A stretch of 64,000 nt of DNA from Streptomyces parvus (GTDB lineage: Bacteria > Actinomycetota > Actinomycetes > Streptomycetales > Streptomycetaceae): contig NZ_BMRY01000009.1 of NCBI RefSeq assembly GCF_014648875.1, positions 310,001 to 374,000 of the forward strand, written 5' to 3'. Each line of letters begins with the position of its first letter. Position 1 is the first letter of the stretch. The position numbers and the translations under genes were made by a program. Shown in pieces: positions 1 through 7,506 of the stretch. The notes under the pieces were generated by a model. The model saw nothing but the letters and a program-made list of their open reading frames with translations, did no database searches and was not told where the DNA came from.

Positions 1-2
1 TC

Positions 3-1130
3 CTCGCCCTGCCGGACGGCCTCATCGCCTGCGTGGACGACCGGGCGGGCGAGTTGCTGGTCCTCGACCCCTACGGCCCGGGCTCCGGGCGGCCGCTGGT
101 CCGGCGTCGGATACCGGTCGCGGTTCCCGCCGAGCATCTGGCGGCGGCCCCGGGCGGACGGCGCATCGCGGTGACCACCGGCCACGGCCGCAACGAGGAG
201 GCGTGGACCGGACTGCTGACAGCCGTCGACCTCGACGCCCCGGACGGCGCCGTCGCCGTACGCGTCCGGGAACGGACCGGCGAGCCGGGGGTCACGGTCC
301 TCGGCGGAGCGTCCCCGCTCGTGGTGGTGCGCCACCGGGAGCCGGGCGAACTACTGGTCCACCGGCACCGGGAGCTGATGCGGTCGGCCCCCTCCTGCCC
401 GCCGGCGGTTCCGGTGCGGCGGATCGCCCTGCCGGACGACGACGGGCACGGCGACGCTCACGACCCGCTCACCGGGCGGCTGTTCGCCGCTGCGGGCTCG
501 GGCGTGCACCGCGTTCGGCAGGAGGGGGACGACCTGACGCCCGAGCCCCTCTTGCCCTGGTCCGCCGACGGGCGCTCCGGCGGGCGCGGCTACTACCTGC
601 GGCTGGATCCCGTACGGCGGATGCTCTGGTCGTGCGTGCGCGGCGGGCCGGGCGACCCCGGACAGTGGCCGGACTGGTCCAACGACGCCTGGTGGCACCA
701 CCTGGACAGCGGCGCGACGGGGCGGCTCGGCCTGGGGCCCGGGCTGGTCTTCCGGCTCGCGGTGACCGCCCGGCACATCGCGTTCACCCGGGTCCACCCG
801 GACGGCGACGAGCTGATCCTGCTCACCGCTCCCCCGGCCGCCGGTTCCCGCCCGGAGGTCGGCGCCCGGCTGCCCCTGCCCGCCATGTCCGGTGCGCCCC
901 GGCGCGGCGGGACCCCCTGGGACGGCGTGCAGCGGCGGGCGGTCGCCGCCTCTCCCGGCGGGAACCTGGTCGCGGTCAGCCGGGGAGGCCATGGAGAGGT
1001 TCATGTCTTCGACGCGGACAAGGCGGCACTGGTCTCGACCCTGGCCGTTCCGACACCCCTGGACGACGGGGGCCATCTCGCCCTCGTGACGCCCGGGGAC
1101 GGAGCGCACGCCGACCCGGTCGGCCGCTGA
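3..1130 (+). CDS. Beta-propeller-like protein of unknown function, 5' end outside window
   Basis: The reading frame is open to the left edge, so the true start lies outside; a GTG at 33 is only an internal candidate. Roughly 370 residues are visible. The sequence is a succession of short blade-like units with repeated hydrophobic-strand patterns (for example LLVLDPYG near the start, VHVFDADKAAL near the end), which is what a WD40/YVTN-type propeller looks like. No catalytic motif, lipobox or membrane segment is visible in the part present. It converges on the rpsN2-rpmB2 operon and is separated from it by a hairpin. Function unknown; the propeller reading is an inference from repeat texture. 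Confidence 0.6.
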   Translation, partial: LALPDGLIACVDDRAGELLVLDPYGPGSGRPLVRRRIPVAVPAEHLAAAPGGRRIAVTTGHGRNEEAWTGLLTAVDLDAPDGAVAVRVRERTGEPGVTVLGGASPLVVVRHREPGELLVHRHRELMRSAPSCPPAVPVRRIALPDDDGHGDAHDPLTGRLFAAAGSGVHRVRQEGDDLTPEPLLPWSADGRSGGRGYYLRLDPVRRMLWSCVRGGPGDPGQWPDWSNDAWWHHLDSGATGRLGLGPGLVFRLAVTARHIAFTRVHPDGDELILLTAPPAAGSRPEVGARLPLPAMSGAPRRGGTPWDGVQRRAVAASPGGNLVAVSRGGHGEVHVFDADKAALVSTLAVPTPLDDGGHLALVTPGDGAHADPVGR

Positions 1131-1190
1131 GACCGGCGGGCCGACTGGCGGCCCGGCGGAACCTGCCGCGCCCCGCCGGGACCGGCATGA

Positions 1191-1229
1191 CGGGCGGTGG
1201 CCCGGCGAACCTCGCCGCGCCACCGCCCG
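1191..1229. terminator. Hairpin between convergent genes
   Basis: CGGGCGGTGGC (1191-1201) pairs perfectly with GCCACCGCCCG (1219-1229) over 11 bp with a 17-nt loop. It sits between the ends of the propeller gene and rpsN2, so it probably terminates both. No U-tract follows, as is usual in Streptomyces. Confidence 0.6.
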
Positions 1230-1255
1230 CCGCGTCCTGCCGGATCAGCCCGGCG

Positions 1256-1561
1256 TCACCAGGAGGACTTGGTCACTCCGGGCAGGAATCCCGCGTGGGC
1301 CTGCTCCCGCATCCGGACCCGGGAGAGGCCGAACTTGCGCACATATCCCCTCGGCCTGCCGTCGACGCTGTCCCGGTTGCGGACCCGGGTGGCACTGGCG
1401 TCGCGCGGCTGGCGGCGCAGTTCCTCCACGGCGGCGAGACGCTCGCGCTCCGGGGTGCCGGGCCGGCGGATGATCTCCTTCAGCTCGGCCCTGCGGGCCG
1501 CGTACCGCTCGACGGTCGCCCGGCGGCTGTCGTTCCGCGCGACCTTGCTCTTCTTCGCCAT
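1256..1561 (-). CDS. rpsN2: 30S ribosomal protein S14, zinc-independent paralogue
   Basis: 101 residues beginning MAKKSKVARN and ending PGVTKSSW, a full-length S14 of the long form without the paired CxxC zinc ribbon. Such C-minus paralogues replace the zinc-binding S14 during zinc starvation. The start ATG (1561-1559) overlaps the last base of the upstream rpmB2 stop (TGATG arrangement), so the two are translationally coupled. Known biology of the actinobacterial Zur regulon and the Zur-like box upstream of rpmB2 predict induction when zinc is scarce. Confidence 0.95.
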   Translation of the reverse strand: MAKKSKVARNDSRRATVERYAARRAELKEIIRRPGTPERERLAAVEELRRQPRDASATRVRNRDSVDGRPRGYVRKFGLSRVRMREQAHAGFLPGVTKSSW

Positions 1562-1797
1562 CAGACCTTCTCCCCCCGCGCGCGGATGCGCGCCACCGCG
1601 GCTTCGATGCCGATGCTGTCGACGGTCCTGATCGCCCGGACGCTCAGCGTGAGACGCACGTAGCGCCCCTCACCGGGGAGCCAGTACCGCTTGCGCTGGA
1701 CATTCGGGTCGAACCGGCGGGACGTCCGGTGGTGCGAGTGCGAGATCTTGTTGCCGAATCCCGGCTTCGAGCCGGCCAGTTGGCAGTGGGCGGACAT
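1561..1797 (-). CDS. rpmB2: 50S ribosomal protein L28, alternative paralogue
   Basis: 78 residues starting MSAHCQLAGSKPGFGN, the normal L28 length; the reading frame is open further upstream but only this ATG (1797) matches the family start and it is preceded by a GGAGAGG-type ribosome binding site. Contains the typical NKISHSHHRTSRRFDPN stretch. First gene of the leftward operon with rpsN2, divergent from rpmG2 across a 70-bp promoter region containing the Zur-type palindrome. Inferred to be a zinc-free substitute made under zinc limitation. Confidence 0.95.
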   Translation of the reverse strand: MSAHCQLAGSKPGFGNKISHSHHRTSRRFDPNVQRKRYWLPGEGRYVRLTLSVRAIRTVDSIGIEAAVARIRARGEKV

Positions 1798-1833
1798 GAA
1801 AGTTACCTGCCTCTCCTTCGACGCATCCATTAT

Positions 1834-1854
1834 TGAAAATGGAAACCATTGCCA
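1834..1854. promoter_or_regulatory. Zur-type operator between divergent ribosomal protein operons
   Basis: A palindrome with core AATGG-AAA-CCATT (1838-1850) flanked by TGA and CCA lies in a noticeably AT-rich patch of an otherwise GC-rich region. It resembles the AT-rich inverted repeat bound by actinobacterial Zur, and it is centred between the starts of rpmB2 (1797) and rpmG2 (1868), both belonging to known Zur-regulated families. Binding itself is inferred. Confidence 0.75.
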
Positions 1855-1867
1855 TATAGTAGCGCCC

Positions 1868-2032
1868 ATGGCTCGCAACGAAGTACGCCCGGTCATCAAG
1901 CTCCGCTCCACCGCGGGGACCGGCTACACCTACGTCACCCGTAAGAACCGGCGGAACGACCCCGACCGGATGAGGCTGCGCAAGTACGACCCGGTGGCCC
2001 GCCGCCACGTCGACTTCCGCGAGGACCGCTGA
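1868..2032 (+). CDS. rpmG2: 50S ribosomal protein L33, zinc-independent paralogue
   Basis: 54 residues from ATG 1868: MARNEVRPVIKLRSTAGTG, ending HVDFREDR. Length and sequence are those of L33. The zinc-binding form carries two CxxC pairs; none is present here (no cysteine at all), so this is the C-minus form. An in-frame upstream ATG at 1691 would read through the divergent promoter and the rpmB2 coding strand and is rejected. First gene of the rightward Zur-type operon rpmG2-rpmE2-cobW-like-rpsR2. Confidence 0.95.
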   Translation: MARNEVRPVIKLRSTAGTGYTYVTRKNRRNDPDRMRLRKYDPVARRHVDFREDR

Positions 2033-2089
2033 CGCCCGCCCGGCACCCCGCGCTCCGCAACCCCTGAAGCCCCACCCGAGGACACCGCC

Positions 2090-2344
2090 ATGAAGCCCGG
2101 AATCCACCCCTCCTACGGCCCCGTCGTCTTCCGCGACAAGGCCGCCGACTTCGCGTTCCTGACCCGCTCGACCATGACCAGCGATCGCACCGTCACCTGG
2201 GAGGACGGCAACACCTACCCGGTGGTCGACGTGGAGATCTCCTCCGCGAGCCACCCCTTCTACACCGGCACCGCCCGCGTCCTGGACACCGCCGGACGCG
2301 TCGAGCGATTCGAGCGCCGCTACGGACGCGGTGATGCCCGGTGA
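2090..2344 (+). CDS. rpmE2: 50S ribosomal protein L31 type B
   Basis: 84 residues, MKPGIHPSYGPVVFRDK..., matching type B L31, which lacks the zinc-binding CxxC of type A. Type B L31 replaces L31A on the ribosome when zinc is limiting, releasing a zinc store. Lies 57 bp after rpmG2, and its stop overlaps the GTG of the next gene (GTGA at 2341-2344), so the operon continues into the CobW-like gene. Confidence 0.95.
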   Translation: MKPGIHPSYGPVVFRDKAADFAFLTRSTMTSDRTVTWEDGNTYPVVDVEISSASHPFYTGTARVLDTAGRVERFERRYGRGDAR

Positions 2345-3495
2345 GCGGGCGCCGCACGAAACTGCCGGTCGTCATCGTCTGCGGCCTGCACTCCGAGGCG
2401 CGCGGCGAGGTGGTGGCAGGGCTGCTGCGGGACGTGCCGCACAGCGTCGCGCTGCACCACGACCTGTCGACGGCCACCGGCGGAACGGTCCGGCGCTTCC
2501 TGCGGGACGCCGGCGGCGAGCTGGCCTCCGGCGAGGCGCCGCTGGTGAACGAGTGCACCTGCTGCGCCCTGCGTGAGGACCTCGTCCCGGAGCTCGAACG
2601 GCTCGCGGGGGACGGGGTGACCCGGCTCGCCGTCCTGGAGCTCTGGGACTCCGTCGAGCCGAAGTCGATGGCCGAGGTGATCGCCGCGCACACCGACGCC
2701 GCCGAGGTCACCAACGTGTTCACGGCGATCGACCCCACGCTCGTCCTGCCCTGCCTCTCCAACGGCGACGATCTGGCCGAGGCCGGTCTCGCGGCGGCGC
2801 CGGCCGACCGGCGGACCATCGGCGACACCTGGGCCCGGCAGGTGGAGTACGCCCCCGTCCTGGCCGTGGCACCGAATCCGGCGGCAGACGACGAGGACCG
2901 TGCACTGATCCGGCAGCTGAACCCGACCGCCCGTCAGGCAGCGGCAGGCTCGGGAGAGTTGGCCCGGCTGGCGTTCGCCGGATTCGACGTGGAGGCGGCC
3001 GCGGCCGGCCAGCACCCGGCCTGTGCGCTGCTCCCGCAGGAGGCGGAGGAGGCCGGGGTGGGCACGCTCGTCTGGCGGCGGCACCGGCCCTTCCACCCCG
3101 AGCGCCTGCTCGACGCGCTGGAGGACCTCAGTTGTGCCGCGGCCCGCAGCCGGGGCCGCTTCTGGCTCGCGGACCGGCCCGACACCCTGCTCTCCTGGGA
3201 CGCGGCGGGCGGCGCGCTCTGTGTGGAGGACACCGGCCCCTGGCTCGCCTCGCTCCCGGACGCCGCCTGGTCCATGGTGCCGCCCTACCGGCAGGCGGCC
3301 GCCGCGCTGGACTGGCACCCCGAGCACGGCGACTGCTGCCAGCACCTGGTCTTCGTCTCCCCCGGCCTCGACCGCGAGGGGCTGACCGGGCTGCTGGACT
3401 CCTGCCTCCTCACGGACGAGGAGTACGGGTCGGGCCGGGAGGCGTGGAAGAGCCTGCCCGCCGCGTTCGACGCGCTCCTCGACCCGGTGCACTGA
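2341..3495 (+). CDS. CobW/COG0523-family putative metallochaperone with degenerate P-loop
   Basis: 384 residues from a GTG overlapping the rpmE2 stop. The family-defining metal motif is present as ECTCCALREDL (about residues 65-75), followed by a typical LAVLELWDSVEP strand. The N-terminal Walker A, normally GxxGxGK(S/T), reads GLHSEARGEV here, with no lysine or threonine in place, so GTP binding by the usual mechanism is doubtful. A CobW_C-like C-terminal half (WRRHRPFHPERLLDAL, then a histidine/cysteine-rich HPEHGDCCQH patch near the end) could bind metal. Its place inside a Zur-type operon suggests zinc allocation during starvation; that role is inferred. Confidence 0.85.
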   Translation: MSGRRTKLPVVIVCGLHSEARGEVVAGLLRDVPHSVALHHDLSTATGGTVRRFLRDAGGELASGEAPLVNECTCCALREDLVPELERLAGDGVTRLAVLELWDSVEPKSMAEVIAAHTDAAEVTNVFTAIDPTLVLPCLSNGDDLAEAGLAAAPADRRTIGDTWARQVEYAPVLAVAPNPAADDEDRALIRQLNPTARQAAAGSGELARLAFAGFDVEAAAAGQHPACALLPQEAEEAGVGTLVWRRHRPFHPERLLDALEDLSCAAARSRGRFWLADRPDTLLSWDAAGGALCVEDTGPWLASLPDAAWSMVPPYRQAAAALDWHPEHGDCCQHLVFVSPGLDREGLTGLLDSCLLTDEEYGSGREAWKSLPAAFDALLDPVH

Positions 3496-3584
3496 GGCGG
3501 GCCCGCCGACACCCCCGTACCCCGTAGTCCCGCGGTCCGTATCCGCCGACCGCATACCCAGCCCACCGACCGCAAGGACATCTC

Positions 3585-3833
3585 ATGGCCCGTCAGAAGG
3601 ACCCCCGCAAGCCGCTCAAGAACCGGCCGAACCCCCTGGATGCCGCCGGGATCACGTACATCGACTACAAGGACACCGATCTGCTGCGGCGCTTCATCTC
3701 CGACCGCGGCAAGATCCGCAGTCGCCGCGTCACCCGGATCAGCGCCCAGCAGCAGCGCCAGATGGCCGCGGCCATCAAGAACGCCCGCGAGATGGCCCTG
3801 CTGCCCTACTCCGGAGCCGCGGCGGGCAAGTAA
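3585..3833 (+). CDS. rpsR2: 30S ribosomal protein S18, alternative paralogue
   Basis: 82 residues, MARQKDPRKPLKNRPN..., with the conserved S18 core DYKDTDLLRRFISDRGKI and RRVTRISAQQQRQMAAAIKNAREMALLP. No cysteine, in contrast to the zinc-ribbon S18 form. It is the last gene of the rpmG2-rpmE2-cobW-like group, about 90 bp downstream, and is followed by a strong hairpin. The gene order matches the zinc-starvation ribosomal cluster known from other streptomycetes. Confidence 0.93.
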   Translation: MARQKDPRKPLKNRPNPLDAAGITYIDYKDTDLLRRFISDRGKIRSRRVTRISAQQQRQMAAAIKNAREMALLPYSGAAAGK

Positions 3834-3840
3834 CGCGTGA

Positions 3841-3879
3841 CGGCCCCCGCCCCCGGGAATCCGCCCTCGGCGGGGGCCG
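3841..3879 (+). terminator. Hairpin after rpsR2
   Basis: CGGCCCCCGCC (3841-3851) pairs perfectly with GGCGGGGGCCG (3869-3879), an 11-bp all-GC stem with a 17-nt loop, starting 7 bp after the rpsR2 stop. It closes the Zur-type operon before the MFS gene. Confidence 0.65.
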
Positions 3880-3930
3880 CGTCCGCGCCTCGGGATGCAC
3901 CACGGCCGCCCCCCCGGGGACCATGGACGC

Positions 3931-5550
3931 ATGGGCAGAGACATCCCGGCGAAGGGCGCCCCCGGTCCGAGGTCTTCGGATCCGGGAACAGCGGGCCGAC
4001 GGGGCGGCCCGCCGAACCAGGGCCTCGCTCTCGCGGCCATGCTGTTCGCCGTGTCGATGACGTTCATCGACCAGACCATCGTCGCGATCGCCGCCCCGGA
4101 CATCATCGACGAACTCGGGCTCACCTCCTCGCAGATGCAGTGGGTCGTCAACGCCTATCTGCTCACGCTCGCCGCCTTCTTCGCGCTCGGCGGGCGGTTG
4201 TCCGACATCTTCGGGCACCGCCGCGTGATGCTGATCGGCACACCCGTCTTCGTCATCGCCTCCGCACTGTGCGGTGCGGTGCCCTCCGGGGACATCGCGC
4301 AGGCCTGGCTGATCGGCTTCCGGGCCGTCCAGGGCATCGGCGCGGCCCTGATGTTCCCGGCCGCGCTCGCCGTCGTCATCGCCGTGTTCCCGGTGGAGCG
4401 GCGCGGGCGGGCGCTGGCGCTCTTCTTCGGTGTCTCCGGGGCGCTCACGGCGATCGGGCCGCTGCTCGGCGGCTGGCTCACGGCGTGGACCTGGCGGGCG
4501 ATCTTCTGGGTCAACGTCCCCGTGGCCGTCATCGCGATCGTCCTCGCCCTGCTGGCCCGTATTCCGGACCGGGCCCGTCGCGAGCCGCTGGACCTGCCCG
4601 GGGCGGCGCTGGTCGCCGTCGGCATGGGGCTGACCGTGCTGGGACTGCAGCAGTCGTCCACCTGGGGCTGGGACTCCGTCGCCACCTGGGCCTGTATCGC
4701 GGTCGGGCTGGTGGTGCTGGCGGTCTTCTGCCGGTTCGAGCTGCGCACTCGCTTCCCGCTGATCAAACTGCGGGTCTTCCGCGATCTGGCGTTCAGCGTC
4801 GACAACGCCGTGCTGTTCTTCGCCATGATGGCGTTCGTCCCGGTGTTCTTCTTCGCCTCCGTGTACGCGCAGGTCTCGCTGAGCGCGTCACCGAACCAGG
4901 CCGCGCTGTATCTCCTGTACTTCTTCATCGGCTTCGGGCTGGCCTCCCAGTGGGGCGGCCGGATCCTCGACAAGCGCGGCGCCCGTCCCGCGATGAAGCT
5001 CGGCACGGCGCTCGGCGCGGTCGGGTTCGCCCTGTGGGCGGGGAAGCTGACGACGCTCTCCATGCACGACCAGTGGCTGTACGCGGCCATGGCGGGCGCG
5101 GGGATCGGGCTGCTGCTGGCGCCGGCCTCGACGGACGCGGTGAACCGGGCCATCGACGCCAGCTACGGCGAGGTCACCGGCATCACCCAGACGGTGCGGA
5201 ACTTCGCGGCCAGTATCGGCCTGGCCGTCTACGGCACGATGCTGACCCACACGACGGTGACCAAGGTGGAGGAGACCCTGCGGGACAAGGGCGTGCCGAG
5301 CGGTGAGTCGCACGGCATCGCCGAGTCCATCGCGCAGTCGGTGACCGGGCAGGGGGACTCCCGGGGGCCGTCCGGTTCGGGACCGGTGGCCGAGGCCGTA
5401 CGGGATTCGATGTCGGCGATCCGGATGGACTTCGCCGAGGCGAACCAGTGGGTGTTCTACGGCATGGCCATCGCCCTGGGGATCGCGTTCCTGATCTCGC
5501 TGCGCCATCCGGGTACCCGGGTGACGCAGGAGGAGCCTTCCGGGCAGTGA
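3931..5550 (+). CDS. MFS drug exporter, DHA2 (EmrB/QacA, 14-TM) family
   Basis: 539 residues from ATG 3931; an ATG at 3895 in the same frame is possible but gives an unlikely His/Pro-rich extension. The first helix carries the DHA2 signature MTFIDQTIVAIAAPDI, followed by the loop 2-3 motif GGRLSDIFGHRR. About 14 hydrophobic segments are visible, with a central loop near residue 210 and a polar insert of about 40 residues before the last helix. Predicted proton-driven exporter of small, probably lipophilic molecules in the plasma membrane. No linked TetR or MarR regulator, so substrate and control are unknown. Followed by a small hairpin. Confidence 0.9.
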   Translation: MGRDIPAKGAPGPRSSDPGTAGRRGGPPNQGLALAAMLFAVSMTFIDQTIVAIAAPDIIDELGLTSSQMQWVVNAYLLTLAAFFALGGRLSDIFGHRRVMLIGTPVFVIASALCGAVPSGDIAQAWLIGFRAVQGIGAALMFPAALAVVIAVFPVERRGRALALFFGVSGALTAIGPLLGGWLTAWTWRAIFWVNVPVAVIAIVLALLARIPDRARREPLDLPGAALVAVGMGLTVLGLQQSSTWGWDSVATWACIAVGLVVLAVFCRFELRTRFPLIKLRVFRDLAFSVDNAVLFFAMMAFVPVFFFASVYAQVSLSASPNQAALYLLYFFIGFGLASQWGGRILDKRGARPAMKLGTALGAVGFALWAGKLTTLSMHDQWLYAAMAGAGIGLLLAPASTDAVNRAIDASYGEVTGITQTVRNFAASIGLAVYGTMLTHTTVTKVEETLRDKGVPSGESHGIAESIAQSVTGQGDSRGPSGSGPVAEAVRDSMSAIRMDFAEANQWVFYGMAIALGIAFLISLRHPGTRVTQEEPSGQ

Positions 5551-5553
5551 GCG

Positions 5554-5572
5554 GGTCACGGGGGTCGTGACC
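5554..5572 (+). terminator. Hairpin after the MFS gene
   Basis: GGTCACG (5554-5560) and CGTGACC (5566-5572) form a perfect 7-bp stem with a 5-nt GGGGT loop, immediately after the MFS stop and before the convergent inhibitor gene. Confidence 0.5.
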
Positions 5573-5745
5573 AACCGACCGGGGCGCGTCGCTGCCTGCC
5601 GCGGCGGAAACGGCTGGGGCGACCGCAGGCCCGGTCGTCGTGGACGGGGGCGTGTGCGGGGCACGCCGGACGGGGCTGAGGGCCGGACGCGGCGGACGGG
5701 ACGGTGAGGTGCTCCGTCAGCCCGGCGTCGGCACGCCCCGGTGGA

Positions 5746-6189
5746 TCAGAAGGCGAAGACGGCGTTGTCGTTCATGCTGCCCGCCATCTCGCAGGTGTTG
5801 CCGTACGTGGTGCTGAACCGGACCGGCTTGCCCTGCCAGACGCCGTGGGCGGTCACCACGACCGGGTCCCACTGGCGGGTGCAGGTGCGGTTCGACGGGC
5901 CGGCGGCGAGTTCGGCGAACTTGCCCTGTACCGCCGCCAGTTCCTTGCAGGCCGCGGCCGGGTCGGGGTGGGTCCCCTCGGCGGTGGGGGCACAGGCGAG
6001 AGTCACGGCCCGCTCGACGGTGGCGGTCATCGGGTCCTCGCCGCGGGCGACGGTGAGGACGAGTGCCGAGGGTGCGTAGAGGCTCTCCGCCTTCGCCGGT
6101 GCGGCCTGCGCGGTGGCGGTCGCGAAACCACCGAGCAGAAGGGTGCTCGCGGTGATGGTTGCGAAGATGGCGTGAGGGTTGCGTCGCAT
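5746..6189 (-). CDS. Secreted Streptomyces subtilisin inhibitor-like (SSI) protease inhibitor
   Basis: 147 residues from ATG 6189, preceded by AAGGAG; a longer open frame to 6312 lacks support. A Sec signal (MRRNPHAIF, hydrophobic TITASTLLLGGFATATA, AQA cleavage) is followed by an SSI domain: LYAPSALVLTV, four cysteines for the two expected disulfides, WDPVVVTAHGVWQGK and the C-terminal NDNAVFAF. The reactive loop aligns as C-T-R-Q-W-D-P, which puts arginine at P1 instead of the methionine of classic SSI. By analogy with other SSI-like proteins, basic P1 means inhibition of trypsin-like as well as subtilisin-like proteases. Extracellular; monocistronic. Confidence 0.92.
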   Translation of the reverse strand: MRRNPHAIFATITASTLLLGGFATATAQAAPAKAESLYAPSALVLTVARGEDPMTATVERAVTLACAPTAEGTHPDPAAACKELAAVQGKFAELAAGPSNRTCTRQWDPVVVTAHGVWQGKPVRFSTTYGNTCEMAGSMNDNAVFAF

Positions 6190-6568
6190 TGGTGAAAACT
6201 CCTTGCTCGGGTGCCTGATTGCGGTCAGGAGTCTTGCGCATGCGGAAAGTAGGCGCACATCGACGGCCAGCTTCCGGCCGCAGACGGGCGTTCGAACCGA
6301 CCGAATGGTCATTCGGGCAGCTCAGGGACCTCGCGCGAATCGTCCAGCATATGGACGGATCCCAGCGGTTCAATCCGAAACGACCTTCTGACCTGCGAAT
6401 ACTCCAGAGCGCATCGATGCGCCAATCCGCCGCTTCGGCCGGAAACTACCGCCATCCGAGGCCGCGAACGCCCCCGGCACACCCGGCCACCCCTCCGGAC
6501 GCGTCATCGGCGAGCCGTTCGAGATCACGCGGAGGACACGATTCCGAATCCCCCTTGACCAGGGCAAT
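6190..6568. other. Intergenic region upstream of the SSI gene and siderophore operon
   Basis: About 380 bp without a convincing gene; a 65-codon minus-strand frame at 6370-6567 has no recognisable features. The stretch is less GC-rich than its surroundings, as expected of a divergent promoter region. It holds one clean 16-bp palindrome (6301-6316) and, at its right end, a TTGACC -35-like hexamer (6555-6560) next to the iron box. Confidence 0.6.
6301..6316. promoter_or_regulatory. Palindromic operator candidate upstream of the SSI gene
   Basis: CCGAATG-GT-CATTCGG is a perfect 7-bp inverted repeat with a 2-bp spacer, about 110 bp upstream of the SSI start codon. The short spacing suits a dimeric repressor or activator site. 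Which protein binds, if any, is unknown. Confidence 0.4.
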
Positions 6569-6587
6569 TTAGGTTAGGCTAACCTCA
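6569..6587. promoter_or_regulatory. Iron box (DmdR/IdeR-type operator) of the siderophore importer
   Basis: TTAGGTTAGGCTAACCTCA matches the actinobacterial iron-box consensus TTAGGTTAGGCTAACCTAA at all but one position. It ends 5 bp before the GTG of the ATPase gene, and a TTGACC -35-like element lies 8 bp upstream, so the repressor would sit on the -10 region and start point. Predicts repression in iron-replete cells by the DtxR-type regulator. Confidence 0.9.
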
Positions 6588-6592
6588 CGCTC

Positions 6593-7498
6593 GTGATCGC
6601 TCCTGCCCTCGACCGAGAAGACCCGCCGCCGCCGCGCTCCGCGCCCGCCGCCGGTGCCACCGCAGCGCCCGCCGACGCGGGCCTCGACGCCCGCGACTTG
6701 ACGGTCGCGTACGACCGCACCGATGTCGTGCACGGCGCCGACCTCCGGCTGCCGCGCGGTCGTGTCACCGCGCTCATCGGGCCGAACGGCAGTGGGAAGT
6801 CCACCCTGTTGCGGGCCGTGGCCCGGCTGCACAAGGCCCGGACCGGCAGTGTGACCGTGGCGGGACAGACCGGGGATGCCGCGCCCGTCGACGCTCTCGC
6901 CCTGTCGCGCTCCGACTTCGCCCGCCGCGTCACCCTGCTCGCGCAGAGCCGCCACGCACCGGCCGGACTCAGCGTGCGCGACGTGGTCGGTTTCGGCCGG
7001 CACCCCTACCGGGGCCGGATCCGGGGAGCGGACCCGGACGGCGCCCGGATGGTCGAGCACGCGCTGACCGTCACGAACCTCACCGAGTTCGCCGACCGCG
7101 GGGTGGAGAGCCTCTCCGGCGGGCAGTTGCAGCGCGTCTGGTTCGCCTGCTGCCTGGCCCAGGACACCGACGTACTCCTGCTCGACGAGCCCACCACCTA
7201 TCTCGACCTGCGCTACCAGGTGGAGATCCTCGACCTGGTCCGCGATCTCGCCGACACCCACGGCGTCACCGTCGGGGTCGTGCTCCACGATCTGGACCAG
7301 GCCGCCGCCGTGGCCGACCAGGTCGTCCTCCTCTCGTCCGGGCGGATCGTCGCCGCGGGCACGCCCGCCGAGGTGTACGCCCCCGAGCGGCTCACCGACG
7401 CGTACGGCATCCGTATCGACGTCGAACTCGACTCCCCCACCGGCATCCCGCGCACCCGCGCGGTCGGCCGCCACCACCTTCGTACCGAAAGGCCCTGA
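6593..7498 (+). CDS. Siderophore ABC transporter, ATP-binding protein (FecE/FepC type)
   Basis: 301 residues from GTG 6593. Walker A GPNGSGKSTLLR, signature LSGGQLQRVWFA, Walker B DVLLLDEPTTYLDL and the switch histidine (VVLHDLDQ) are intact. The family core begins at LDARDLTVAYD, about residue 35, after a Pro/Ala-rich N-terminal tail. The GTG lies 5 bp after the iron box with no room for a ribosome binding site, so the message may be leaderless; a TTG near 6698 is the alternative. Energises ferri-siderophore uptake with the following lipoprotein and permease. Confidence 0.93.
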   Translation: MIAPALDREDPPPPRSAPAAGATAAPADAGLDARDLTVAYDRTDVVHGADLRLPRGRVTALIGPNGSGKSTLLRAVARLHKARTGSVTVAGQTGDAAPVDALALSRSDFARRVTLLAQSRHAPAGLSVRDVVGFGRHPYRGRIRGADPDGARMVEHALTVTNLTEFADRGVESLSGGQLQRVWFACCLAQDTDVLLLDEPTTYLDLRYQVEILDLVRDLADTHGVTVGVVLHDLDQAAAVADQVVLLSSGRIVAAGTPAEVYAPERLTDAYGIRIDVELDSPTGIPRTRAVGRHHLRTERP

Positions 7499-7506
7499 AC
7501 ACCCTC

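Noticed and set aside
3895..3930. Earlier ATG for the DHA2 exporter
   Set aside because: Adds only a His/Pro-rich stretch, and no membrane protein of this family starts that way.
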